From contig CM055095.1 in NCBI GenBank assembly GCA_029204225.1, forward strand, positions 22,839,133 through 22,879,541: 40,409 nucleotides of DNA, in the 5' to 3' direction. The translations under genes and the position numbers were made by a program. A model generated the notes under the pieces. That model searched no databases. It saw only the letters and a program-made list of their open reading frames with translations, and had not been told where the DNA came from. This DNA is from Diphasiastrum complanatum (lineage: Eukaryota > Streptophyta > Lycopodiopsida > Lycopodiales > Lycopodiaceae). Below, piece by piece: positions 1 to 11,802 of the stretch. The stretch's first letter is position 1. Each line of letters starts with the position of its first letter.

Positions 1-1423
1 CTCTTTTTTTAGATCATTGTATGTATCCTAATCGTATGCTCCCTGATAATCGTGTGCCAGATTGCAGATTGTATGTGAGAGATGACTATTTGATTCTTTT
101 TCCCTGATAATCGTATGCGGATATTTGAAGTGCATATGCTAACAATTTGTGGATTTAGTGTAGGTTCGCATTTGCAGGTGTGTTTGCATTTGCAAGTGTG
201 TTTGCCAGTTTGTAGGCGAGTTCACATTTGCAAGTGTGTTTGCCAGTTTGCAGGTGTGTTTGTAGGTACGATATCTATTTCTATCAAAAACTCAAATCTA
301 GATATATGTATGTTTCTATTTGAAGTTTTCTGATTAAAGATAGAAGTAAACTTCCTAATACTATACTCTATGAAGATTTTACTGCACTTCCTAATCGTAT
401 GCTCGTTGGTAATTGTATGCCAGATTGCAGATTGTATGTAAGAGACTACTATTTGATTTTTTTTCTCTGATAATCGTATGCAGATATTTGAAGTGCATAT
501 GCTAAGAATTTTTGAGTTTAGTGCAGGTTTGCATTTGAAGGTGTGTTTGCCAGTTTGCAGGTGTGTTTTCCAGTTTGCAAGTGTGTTTGCTAGTCTGCAG
601 GTGTGTTTGTAGGTACGGTACCTATTTCTATCAAAAACCCGAATCCAGATATATGTATATTTCTATTTGTGTGTTTTTGATTAAAGATAGAAGTAAAACT
701 TCCTAATCGTATACTCTATGTAGTGCAAGTTTGCATTTGCGGGTGTGTTTGCCAGTTTGCAGGTGTGTTCACATTTGCAGGTGTGTTTGCCAGTTTCCAG
801 GTGTGTTTGCATTTGCAGGTGTGTTTTCTAGTTTGCAGGTGTGTTCGCATCTGCAGGTGTGTTTGCCAATTTGTAGGTGTGTTTGCAGGTACGATACCTA
901 TTTTTATTAAAAACCCGAATCCAAATATATGTATGTTTCTATTTGCACGTTTCTGATTAAAGATAGAAGTAAAACTTCCTAATTGTATACTCTATGAAGA
1001 TTTTACTGTAATTCCTAATCGTATGCTCCCTGATAATTGTATGCCAGATTGTAGATTGTATGTGAGAGACTACTATTTGATTCTTTTTCACTTTGGAGTT
1101 GATTCTACTAATAAAGTTCATGAGCAATCTATGAATATTTTACTATTTGTATTTATGAAGGTTATTTCTATTTGTGAGTTTTTGATTGAAGATAGAAGTA
1201 AAACTTCCTAATCATATACTCTATGGAGATTTTACTGCATATGCTCCCTGATAATCGTATGCCAGATTGCAAACTACAAAGTATCGTTTTACTTTTTCGC
1301 TTTGGAGTTGATTCTACTATAAACAGTTCATGAGCACTTTATGAAGATTTTACTGCAATTCCTAATTGTATACACTTCCTAATCATATACTCTATGAGGA
1401 TTTTACTGCAATTCCTAATTGTA
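1..1423. repeat. Degenerate tandem repeat block, ~360 bp unit
   Basis: A phrase close to CCTAATCGTATGCTCCCTGA, followed by a segment containing CCAGATTGCAGATTGTATG, recurs near 28, 390, 1014 and 1240, and its start again near 1424. Units share a TTTGATTCTTTTT stretch, a block of GTTTGC-type minisatellite and a tail ending in TAGAAGTAAA and CTTCCTAAT. The first unit is about 362 bp; later units are lengthened by minisatellite expansion or shortened by deletion. Short open frames here are cysteine-rich translations of the repeat, not genes. The block may continue left of the window. Confidence 0.8.
174..893. repeat. Minisatellite arrays nested in the larger repeat
   Basis: Three arrays (about 174-262, 525-612 and 726-893) are built from alternating versions of an ~18 bp unit, GCATTTGCAGGTGTGTTT and GCCAGTTTGCAGGTGTGTTT. 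The third is the longest, with about nine units. Each sits at the same place inside the ~360 bp repeat, so the minisatellite expands within a higher-order unit. Confidence 0.75.
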
Positions 1424-1427
1424 TGCT

Positions 1428-1565
1428 CCCTGATTTTACGATTCTATGTGATTTTATGACGAGAGTAGAATAGACTAGATAGCTGCATGGACAAGTCCCT
1501 GATTTTACGATTCTATGGGATATTATGACAAGAGTAGAATAGACTAGACAGCTGCATGAACACGA
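1428..1565. repeat. Tandem duplication, two ~69 bp units
   Basis: The unit starting CCCTGATTTTACGATTCTAT and ending near AGCTGCATGGACAAGT at 1428-1496 is repeated with a few substitutions at 1497-1565. It follows the last partial copy of the ~360 bp repeat and looks like a later local duplication. Confidence 0.85.
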
Positions 1566-1599
1566 GTCACGAGAGAGAAAATCACTACTTATAAAATAC

Positions 1600-2330
1600 A
1601 CATCGGATCCAATGGGTAAATCAACGTAGGTGTGGGCTAGTATGAGCCACTACTCTCATAATAAGCACTCTCTTTAATGACCATGGGTTTCACAATAGAA
1701 TGCACTTTTAAAATAAGTGTAGCCGCAACACATTCTTCACGGCTCATCTGGTAACTTCTGACTCATTGCTCATAGTAGAGGTGCGTGTGCATTGAGCACA
1801 CTTCAACGCTCATCCTGGCTGTTGTTGTCAGTGAAGAGACCAGCTCAATGGTTGCATCTCATAGCTCATTCTGGGTACATGAAGACTGAGGGAGAGTGCT
1901 CAATTAGTAGTAGTGATGGTAGGCTCATAACTCTCTTTTTGACTTAATCAAGTAGCAACACTCATTTGAAATCATTGCTTGGCTCAATCAACACTCAGTT
2001 TATAGTTCATCCTCATCTCATTGAACAAAGCTAATGCAGTAGCAACACTCATACTCATTATTACTCATAGCTCATAAGAATCTGCTTAGAATTGAGTGCT
2101 CTTCGCCCAACATATACATTCAGCTCCTTGAAGCTCTCCCCAAGATCACAAAGCATTTTCATGATGCATGATGATAATCATTGAAACTTAGCCTTTTTGA
2201 GATATGAACACATGAAGGGATAGTATTTTTCTAAGAGCTGTGATCTACTAGAAATCAGACGATAACATCCTTTACTCTTCTAATGTTATGGTTCTCAGCA
2301 AGTATCACAAATATTTAATATCTCATAGAT
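1600..2330. other. Gene-free stretch rich in CTCAT/GCTC words
   Basis: No coding region was recognised. GCTCAT, ACTCAT and GAGTGCTC words recur many times between about 1640 and 2110, and AGTAGCAACACTCAT occurs twice (near 1952 and 2036). This suggests an old, decayed short-unit tandem repeat. Confidence 0.45.
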
Positions 2331-2480
2331 GGCCCAGCTCCCTCATAATTCATTCTCAAAAGATGAGGTAGTGATGGCCCTGCATTCATTCCTTTCAATC
2401 TGACTTGGGCTGTGATAACCTGCCCATCAATTCCAAGGACATCATCGTGCAAAATGTACATGGAGTCTAGTGCTCAGATA
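2330..2480 (-). pseudogene. Unidentified exon-like coding fragment
   Basis: Read leftwards from about 2480, one frame runs open for about 47 codons and encodes YILHDDVLGIDGQVITAQVR and, further on, GPSLPHLLRMNYEG before a TAA near 2330. Its composition looks more protein-like than the surrounding AT-rich DNA. Minus-strand frames at 2487-2781 (for example MPEQCIPIYMKEILFPDS) may be further decayed coding sequence, but they lie in different frames with stops between them. I do not recognise the family and the fragment could be chance. No splice sites were assigned. Confidence 0.25.
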
Positions 2481-2780
2481 GATGAATCATTTCTCAAAAT
2501 GTAGTTGAATCACCAGTAGGGATGGCCGAGTAACAGTGGTAGTGCACAAAGCTGTTGTATGGAGCAGATAGCAATTCTCAAGTTTGCAAAAAGTATGGCT
2601 GTAGCCTATATTGGGACAACATGTAATAAACCATCTTGGGGCGCTCAAAATCATAGTGTAATCTCCATGAGCCAATGGTTGAAATCATAGTATGAATGTT
2701 GGAATCTGGAAAAAGGATTTCCTTCATATAGATTGGAATGCATTGCTCAGGCATGTAATGTTTGATCTCTCTCAAGTGCA

Positions 2781-3470
2781 TTTTCAGTGCAACAAAGATT
2801 CACCAAAAAGAAATAAGTCATTTCTAAAAATGAAAAAGAGTAAGTTTTGGAGATGATAAATTTGGGCCTTAACCTAAAGAAATAGGGAGAATATGCAAAT
2901 GAGTTTTTTTTCATGGGAGTTCTTGAGGATAGCAATTTGGGCCTTGATTGGGAAGTTAATTGGAAGAATTGGGTTTTTTTGTGAGGGGGAGCTCTTGAGG
3001 GTAGATAGTAAAAGACTTTAGGTCACCCATATTTGACCTTTTCACATACCTATTGTATTACATGTGGATTTTTACCCTATGTAATTTTAACAGGTCAACG
3101 TGACATTTGTATTATGGCTTTAAAAATACCCATATCCAAAAGAAATTTATGCGAAGTATTTCGTGTCAAATAAAGAGTTTGTAAATATTCTAGAGGGAAT
3201 CCTTCAGAGTGTTATCCCAAAAAAATGCATACTTGGTTGTTGTGAGAAGTGACATGTCGACAGATACAAGGTGGACAATTCAACTTCTCAGGGTGGTTAA
3301 AAAGTCAAGAATGCTTTAGATTTATGGTAATATGGTTGTACAAGGTGGAAATTTAGAAATTTGTTTTCTCGAAATTGGAAGACCCTAAGAAAACACAAAG
3401 AGATGTTGCTTTGTCTCCACCCTGAAAAGTGTTTCCTCAATCCGAAACCAATAATATCACCCTTGCTTTT
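2781..3470. other. Gene-free stretch
   Basis: No coding region, RNA gene or clear repeat was recognised. Short minus-strand open frames at 2747-2935 carry no recognisable motif. The sequence is AT-rich and resembles intron or intergenic DNA upstream of the ABCB-like exon that follows. Confidence 0.5.
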
Positions 3471-3472
3471 TT

Positions 3473-3652
3473 GGTGAGAAAGACATAAGAAATTTTCACT
3501 TAAGTATTTGCATCATCAAATTGGATTGGTAAGACATGAGCCTACCCTATTTGCAAGAAGCATACGGGAAAACATTGCTATGGCAAGGATAATTCCACAG
3601 AAGAAGAGATTATTGGAGCAGCCCAAGCTGCCAATGCACATGATTTTATAAG
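3473..3652 (+). pseudogene. Decayed ABCB-type ABC transporter exon
   Basis: The translation, read across two single-base frame breaks, follows the stretch of an ABCB/MDR nucleotide-binding domain that lies between Walker A and the signature motif. It contains DIRNFHL, then HHQIGLVRHEPTLFA (the Q-loop region, usually IGLVSQEPTLFA), then RSIRENIA. After a break at the GCTATGGC site it continues GKDNSTEEEIIGAAQAANA and HDFI. The fragment ends in AG followed by GTGAAA, a plausible splice donor after the first two bases of a codon. In the family this domain binds and hydrolyses ATP to drive export across a membrane. No Walker A exon was found upstream, so this is an isolated dead exon. The next exon of such a gene appears at 16150-16305 on the other strand. 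Confidence 0.75.
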
Positions 3653-5425
3653 GTGAAAATACTGGTCATATTTTTTTGGTAGTTATTATCACACAGAAAT
3701 TGATTGAAAAGATTGGTACTATGACATATCTAGGATATATTTTTCTCTTTTGTTAGTTTCACAGGTTTGAATGATATCTTACTTATCCTAAAATCTCCAA
3801 ACTTGCAACTTTTGTGGGGTCAAATCTGGCTTTCATGTTTCAAATGAAAAATTTATCGCAGGAGGGTGGTCTCCTCTTCAATTGATAATACTGTATATTC
3901 ATGCATGGCTAACTGTCCAGTAATGGACCATGAACTTGTGTTATCTGTTCATAGAATTTTTCACTTCTTTAGCCTCCTCCAACCAGCGATGGAAGGATGG
4001 ACACATTCATGCATAGCTCTTACTTATGTGCTCTCTTTACAAGTATTCATAGATTCTATGATCTCATAGTATGAAGCTAATGGTATCTCATGTTGTAGCT
4101 TTCTTATACTGCTCCAGCTTTGTCAGAATACTACTTGGTTCTTTCCTGAACCGACTACTCAATATTGAAAGGTATGCAACCAACTGGATCTCTGCGTTGT
4201 AAGTTAACTTACATAATCAAAAGATGTCGTGTAAAGCGCTTTCTGCATAACTTTTCAAAGCAATACGCTCACTTCATGGTTTCTTGGCTTTCTTATGTTC
4301 TAAAAGAATAAGAACTCAGTCGGTTAAAAAACTATTATGGCTGCCTCTCAAGAAGCTACGTCTACAACTATTCGGGTACACCTTTTGAGTTTAAATATAC
4401 TTTTCACAAATTCGGTAAGCATGGTGGTTTTGGTTCCATAAAGACTATGATATACCTTCACTCTACATAAGTTCATCGTTTCTTTTCGCTTTTCGACTTC
4501 CCTTGTTCAAAAGTAAGTAACGACATAAGACCACACTCAAATCAAATGAAAATACCTGGAAATAAGAATTGGTCACTAAAAGTAACAGTAAGGACTCCAG
4601 TATTATGATCTTAGATAGCATGGATATGCGTAAAAATTATAGTTTATACTAAGGGAGTAGAATGGCACGGATCTACTCTACTACCAGTATAAACACTGAT
4701 AGTCTCTTACTTTGTTTTAATGACATCTTTCCTATACAGTGTCCTTATACCATGGATATTATATCATTCTGATATAACATTCAGGGTAACACTTCACCTT
4801 TCCTCTATTAGTGTTACTTTAGACTTTTGGTGAGATACAACTAGAAAGCATGGATATGCTCAGGAGTATGAACAGTAGTGCGTGACATACCTTACGTCTT
4901 AAGGGCCACTTGGGTCAGTATAGCATGGATTTTCTCTAATATCAGCACATGTGTTCAAACCAAGTCTTCTGGCTAAATAAAATTCCTAACGGTTTAAACT
5001 TTTCATACTCCTCTTTGATTAAAACGAACTGATATGGACCAATTGACCGTAAGCTGATCAGTATGGCACTCGCCCTGATACGGTGATATAATGACTTGGC
5101 CTATCGCTAAAACACTGTGTGTTTGGGAAGACTAGACTATGTTTTAAAATGCTATTCAAAGCTGTTAAGTAGTAAAACTTTTTTTGGAAATGAATAACAA
5201 CTGTCATTCAGCTATGACACCTGTCTTCCTCACTAAACTAACTTGAGCGGTTTTGTTTTGTGGAATGGTGGCAGGTATCAGCTGGACATCTTGAAAGTGG
5301 TTATGCTTTATGGTGCTTTCTAGTACTGTATTTTACTTTTCAGCTGTACTTTACCTCGTTGGATTATGAATAAAGGCTTTAAAGAACTTCAGTCTTGCTT
5401 TGTCAAGAGGAACTAAGTGGTGTCT
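3653..5425. other. Gene-free stretch with a weak recurring motif
   Basis: No gene was recognised. AGCATGGATATG-like words recur near 4617, 4752, 4848 and 4922. A frame near 5275-5370 (GHLESGYALWCF) followed by AATAAAGG near 5370 could be the end of a decayed gene, but I cannot identify it. A short open frame at 3866-4069 has no recognisable features. Confidence 0.4.
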
Positions 5426-5430
5426 TGTAA

Positions 5431-5968
5431 CTCTCTCTCCCCCTCCCACTGCCAATGCCCACAATAATTGATATATAGCATCGAACATCTTTCAAAGTGA
5501 TAACAATTTGTAACATTTATGAGAACTCTTTCTCACTCTCCTTCTCTCTTTCCCTCCCTCCCATTGCCCATGCCTACCATAATTGAGATAAACATGAAAT
5601 CATCGGTCAAAGAGCAAATCTGTACCATCTTCAAATTGGCCAAAGTGGCCTTAAGTTCATGAGGGCGTTGTCTAAGCAACGTCGTCTAAGGACATTCCTT
5701 TCTCATGAAAGGAGATGTTCCTTAGACGTTCCTAGTACAAAGGGAGGCTTTATATTGAACCTTCTTTTCAATCTTACCAAAGGCAGTGTCCTTAGTGAAG
5801 AGTTCTCTTGCATAGGCCCAATCAACACCATTTTTCAAAAGGCTTGACATAGAATCTTCAAGTTCATAGCTGGTCTTTGCACACTCTAGCTTCATCTCCC
5901 AGTTCTTCTTCTACAAGAAAACCTCCAAAGCGTAGCACTTTCAACACAAACAAAACTGTGATATAACA
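5431..5968. repeat. Dispersed direct repeat, copy A
   Basis: This ~540 bp block recurs at 6775-7289 with roughly 85-90% identity by eye. It begins with CT-rich sequence, passes through ACATTCCTTTCTCATGAAAG and ends near TTTCAACACAAACAAAACTG. Inside it, two ~115 bp halves resemble each other around CCATAATTGAGATA-like words. Read on the minus strand it encodes a stretch related to copy B (KKNWEMKLE, YELEDS, SSLLK), but stops interrupt it. Copy A carries about 20 bp (CCTTAGTGAAGAGTT region, near 5790) that is missing from copy B. The family is not recognised. Confidence 0.8.
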
Positions 5969-5969
5969 T

Positions 5970-6774
5970 AGATCATTGTGCTTGCTTTGTAGTCTTTATG
6001 CGTATGTCAAAGTTTTTTTTTGTGTTTGTTGAGTTTCAGAGTAACCAAACAAAAGGTCAACATTTTGCGTGTTTTGAGGTGCTTGTGTGGTGTGCATCCT
6101 CGATTCCATAGCTTGAGGAAAACAAGTGCAACAAAATTGTTGCTCACAATTTTAAACTCAAGGTGGTCAAGTTAGAACTTGGATATTCTCTTTATAAGGT
6201 TTTAGTGCTTTCTGACCTTAAATTAATGAATATTCATTGTCGTGATGGTTATGAATTTGGATTTATCCTTCATAAGTGCCTCACAACCATAAATTATTCC
6301 ACGTAGTATAAATATTATTCGACATGTTAAGAATTGAGTTGTGTCAGCTTACACCGAACATTTGTTGTCACAAGAAAGTTCGTATTTGCTTGTGTTTAGA
6401 TCCATCTCTAAGTGAGCGCCAATATCTTCTTATGGCATGGTTATATTTCCTGAAATGTTGCTCTATTCATATTTCCAGCAGCGATTTTAGACCCTATGAT
6501 ACAACGACTTGTTATGCATTTTCTCGGATTAAAATTATAGCGCCATCTTTCCTATGGGCCTCAAGATATTCTCATGTTGTCTAACTTAACTTGCTAATGT
6601 TTTGGTTTCTGGGTGTGAAATCGGGCCTCTTGTCTTTGGCACAACACGGAAACTGTTGGCAGGATCAAGCTCAAGACTAGAAGATTTTTGGGAGAAGTGA
6701 ATGCTCACCAGAAGAGTGACAAGCTCTCAAGACCACAAGTTTCTGGGAGAAATGAATGCTCACTACACTGTCGA
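5970..6774. other. Spacer between the two direct repeats
   Basis: No gene was recognised. An open frame at 6324-6584 (+) has no motif I can name. Near 6680-6760 a short phrase around TTTCTGGGAGAA(A/G)TGAATGCTCA occurs twice about 60 bp apart, a small local duplication. Confidence 0.4.
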
Positions 6775-7289
6775 TGCTCTCTCTCTGTCTCCCTCCCACT
6801 GTCAATGCCCATGATAAATGAGATACAACATCAAACATCTTTCAAAGTGATAATGATTTGTAACTTTTACAACAACTCTCTCTCGCTCTCCCCCTCTCTT
6901 TCCCTCCCTCCCATTGCCCAAGCCTACCATAATTGAGATAAAGCATGAAATCATCGATCAAAAAGCAGATTTGTATCATCTTCAAACTGGCCAAAATGGC
7001 CTTAAGTTCATGAGGGTGTTGTCTAAGGAACGTCATCTAAGGACATTCCTTTCTCATGAAAGGAGGCGTTCCTATTACGAAGGGAGGCTTTATGTTGAAC
7101 CTTCTTTTCAACCTTACCAAAGGCAGTGTTCTTGCATAGGCCCAAGCAACACCAGTTTTCAAAAGGCTTGACACAGAATCTTCAAGCTCATAGCCGGTCT
7201 TTGCATACTCTAGCTTCATCTCCCAGTTCTTCTTTTGCAAGAAAACCTCCAAAGAGTAGCACTTTCAACACAAACAAAACTGTAACATT
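6775..7289. repeat. Dispersed direct repeat, copy B
   Basis: This is the second copy of the block at 5431-5968. Its minus-strand frame 7252-7037 is open for 71 codons and includes KKNWEMKLEYAKTGYELEDS and SSLLKTGVAWAYAR. Over the best-conserved ~100 bases the two copies differ at six positions, of which about five change the amino acid. That gives no sign of protein-level selection, so I treat this as a repeat and not a gene. It could be a duplicated exon of an unknown host gene. Confidence 0.8.
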
Positions 7290-7439
7290 ACAAAGATCTG
7301 CTTTCATAGCCTCTGTATACCACATGTGGATGGCAAAACATGAGTTGTGTAGCAAAACATTTGTATGAACTTCGAGAGTAGGTAAATGAAGCAACTTTGA
7401 GAAGGAATGACAAGGTCTGAATATGAAACTTTTATGGTG

Positions 7440-8431
<992 letters not shown>

Positions 8432-8724
8432 TTGGTTGGTTTCTTGTGAAGCTGCTTTTGCAAACTCTTGCTGCTAGTTTACAAGATGAATTATAGAATG
8501 TTTCTTCACTAAAAATATGTGCAGCTTTTCACGGGATTTTGTTCTTAGTGATGTGGCAGAGTGACCAATTTCTAAAATTTTCATCCAGCTCCGTGAAGAT
8601 TATGTAGATAAGAAAATAAAAATCTTGCTAACCTTGTTTCTATTGACAACTTTTCTCACACATGTAGGGCTACTGATGTAGGTTTCTAAGTTTTGCATTA
8701 CCATTGATGTTCTGTGGGTTGTAG

Positions 8725-9060
8725 GAATAGTAGGTTATGCTACCCCGGAGTATATCTTGACTAGACATCTAACAACAAAGAGTGACATATGGAACTTTGG
8801 AGTGGTGCTTTTTGAGCTCTTTACTGGAAGAAACGTCCTGGACCGGAACATGCCCAAGAATGAACAGAGGCTATTAAATTGGGTTAAACCCTACATGGCA
8901 TACAACAGAAAATTTTCTTAGATGATAGATCCTAGACTAGAGGGCCAAATATTCTTTGAGAGCTACACAAATGGTTGCATACATTGCTTCTCAATGCTTG
9001 TAAAGGCATCCAAAGTCAAGGCCCAAAATGAGGTCTATAGTATGCTCTTGACTTATCTGA
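8725..9060 (+). pseudogene. Dead receptor-like cytoplasmic kinase fragment
   Basis: The fragment covers protein kinase subdomains VIII to XI. It opens just after a TTGTAG that looks like the old intron acceptor. It reads GYATPEYILTRHLTTKSDIW (activation-segment end and APE-like motif), then NFGVVLFELFTGR (subdomain IX), DRNMPKNEQRLLNWVKPY, a TAG stop where the family has Leu, and IDPRLEG. A +1 shift is then needed to read MVAYIASQCL, a second stop, and RHPKSRPKM, with the conserved Arg of subdomain XI. The DRN.PKNEQ.LL.WVKPY phrase is typical of RLCK-VII/PBL kinases, which relay signals from cell-surface receptors. Subdomains I-VII are absent, so it is non-functional. Confidence 0.85.
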
Positions 9061-9117
9061 ACTTTGGATGTATGAAGTCATAGGAGGTCTACAATATGCT
9101 CTTGACTTATATGAACT
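9031..9117. repeat. 33 bp direct repeat at the kinase remnant's 3' end
   Basis: AGGTCTATAGTATGCTCTTG at 9031 recurs as AGGTCTACAATATGCTCTTG at 9085, with 30 of 33 bases matching. The duplication sits where the kinase homology stops, and a downstream open frame (to 9310) starts within the repeat. That frame has no recognisable domain; it may be a decayed kinase C-terminal tail. Confidence 0.75.
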
Positions 9118-9310
9118 AACAAAATCTCCAATCAACAGAAATTCCCTTCAGAATAGTGATGGTGAAATAAAATTAGAAATATCACAAAATACCCATATGA
9201 ATCCAAAGCCTAAATCTTGGAATTTCATAGAGGCAATAAAGTTTGTCAACACGGAGAGTGAAAACCTAGTTTGGCACAAGCTATCTATGAAGGAATGGTC
9301 TAAAGAATAA

Positions 9311-11240
9311 AGCTACCTTGCAAGAAATTTTCACTGATATGTTCTATGTAGAACCTAATAGTTACGTTTTGTGGTATTATAATCCACATTTAAGAGTTTT
9401 TTGGGTGTGAACCTTTATAGTTGTAGTAATTCTGACACCTCCAAATTTGCAACTTGATTTCACAATGTGAACTACCTTTTTCTTTTTCTTTTTCTTATTG
9501 TGCTCTCGCATGCATGAACAAGCACGACAATATGTTTTGGTGATTTCTTTAACAAAATATTTTTAATGTTTTTGATAGTATCGTCTTTTGCAGGATCTAT
9601 ACAAAATGTCTTTCATATATTGGATTAAAAATTGATCAACTTTTCAAAGATGCTTCTTGAAGGCTACCTGATTGATGGTTTTTACTATTATCAAAGATTG
9701 TGAATACTAAATCGTGATTATTGATAGTGATTATTGTGAATACTGATCGTGAATACTCGTGATCGTGAATACTGAAATATTCTGAATATTGATCATGATT
9801 GATTGTGATTATTGTGAATACTGATCGTGAATATTCTTGAATCCTTGCCAACTTCAAAATTCCAAAATGACGGATATATTTCATGATCAAAATTTTAAAC
9901 CCATCATAAGAAACTACATCAAATGAAAATCACCTATTTGTCGACAAACTCATTTCATACACAATTCTTTTTTATTTTAAATTCTAATATGCAACCATAC
10001 TTCTACAATTATGAAAACTTTTATTACCTTTGTGGTAGTAATTTTAATAGTGTAAGCACCTGGAAGTTAAAACATTAACAAAAACAAATGATTCTCACAA
10101 TAATTTAACTTATCGATACTTACCTCTTTAGCAAAAAACTAATAAATGATTTGTTTGAACCTCAAAGAAAATACCACAAATTTATAAGCAAATTGTTGCT
10201 TTGTGCACGTTCAAACATTAAAAGAAATATCAAATTTGTTATTACAAGACAGAATTAGATTCAAAATATATGACAACATGCAAATTAAATATGAATCACC
10301 TAAAAGCATTGAATCTTATTTATCTTATCAGGCTCTCATGCTACTTAACTTCCATGGCAATAGATTATGCTTACCCTATAGCCTTTGTTGACCTCAAAGA
10401 TCTATGGCAGTTCACTTTCATCTAATCGATGTTAGATTATAAAGCAGAGATAATTGTGTTGTCTAATACAACGGAATAATAATCATCAACAAATCTTTTC
10501 ATGTGACTTAATAACAAGGTTTAGCAATTTTAGATTTACAAGTCTAAACTTACTTCTAAAAGACAAAAAGATGAAAGTTGTATCATAAGATATTGAAGTT
10601 TCCATTGCTTGTACCAGACTTCGTTATTATCTATTGAAGTTTCAAATGTATGTATTTGAGTTATTATTGTGGTATATGTCGTGAGGACATTGCCATCATG
10701 CTTAAATGATTTGATTAAGGGAAAAAAAAAAAAAAACATCATCACAATCCAACATTTGCTTATAAAAGTTAGAGCAACCATCAAAATTTTACTAGGCTAT
10801 TTTTTTACGTTCTTTAATCTTCACAAAAAGCTAAAACACAACACTATGACATGGCAAGGCCTTTGTGATACAATACCACATCGTTCTTGTTTAGTTTTAA
10901 ATGATTATTTTCTTCGTACTTGCAAAATTGGCGAATTGAATATGAAATCAGCCGATTGATTTATGGAATGTGCTGGTTATTTGCAAGCACCATGATGTTT
11001 TATATGCCAAGTGATGTAAGTGTGAAGTCAAGCATAATCTTGGATTGCTCGTGGTGTCACGACTATTACAAATATGAAGTCCTCTAGATTTTTAAATGTT
11101 TTCCCACGCTATGATGTTAGAACTTTGGGATAGTAGAGAAGGGCTTTTTTGTCCTCTTTGACTACAAGTAACTAGCTCTAGCTTGGGGTTTTGGCCCTTT
11201 CCATGGGCTAAACTATGATCCAAATTTTGACTACTCACAT
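9311..11240. other. AT-rich gene-free stretch
   Basis: No coding region was recognised. A small tandem array of GATTATTGTGAATACTGATC-type units lies at about 9728-9833, in two nearly identical 28 bp copies with shorter GAATACTGATCGTGAAT words between them. A poly-A run is near 10720-10735. Confidence 0.6.
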
Positions 11241-11241
11241 C

Positions 11242-11349
11242 AAAACACCCATTTCCTATGATTATCAGGGAGATCATTGTTTTGCATCAAAAAGAGCACA
11301 AATCAAAACATCCATTTCCTATGATTATCAAGGAGATCATTGTCTTGCA
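11242..11349. repeat. 45 bp direct repeat, two copies
   Basis: CATTTCCTATGATTATCAGG followed by GAGATCATTGTTTTGCA occurs at 11242-11286 and again, with three or four changes, at 11305-11349. It lies downstream of the MYB-CC gene. Confidence 0.85.
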
Positions 11350-11802
11350 CTGGCTTCTTTTGTGCTTTTTCCTAACCAACTTACATCACAATTTTCACAA
11401 AAGGATAGGTTTCAAAATTCCAGCTAGAGGTAATTAAATGAAGTGAAGGCCATTGGATTGGCCATGACATTCACCTACCAACAGTTCGGTTGCACATTAT
11501 ATGCATCTTGGTTTCCAAGGGGTAGCTTGAACCTGGGACCAAAGAAGCTTTGGATGCCAAGGTGCCCAAGTGAACCAACCCTTTGGATGGGTTGCAAATT
11601 ATGTGGATTAATGACTCTCCCAATACATCCAGGACTATTTTGTATCAAACACCCAGAGTCCATTAGCAGCAAAAGTAAAACAATTAACTAAGTAGTTGCT
11701 ATCAGCTAGTTTCTGTAAGTAGTTGCTATCTAGTTTCTACAAAGGAAGGAAAGAACGATCAAACAGAGCCTACATCACACTGCTTTCTGCACATTCAAAC
11801 TT

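Noticed and set aside
1-1600. Possible CRISPR-like array because of short regularly spaced repeats
   Set aside because: Repeats are contiguous or variable minisatellites without unique spacers of constant length, and the sequence is plant nuclear DNA.
11443-11691. 82-codon frame with a GGTTCAAGCT word on the minus strand, possibly SINE-like
   Set aside because: The B-box match is imperfect, and no A-box at the right distance or poly-A/T tail was seen.
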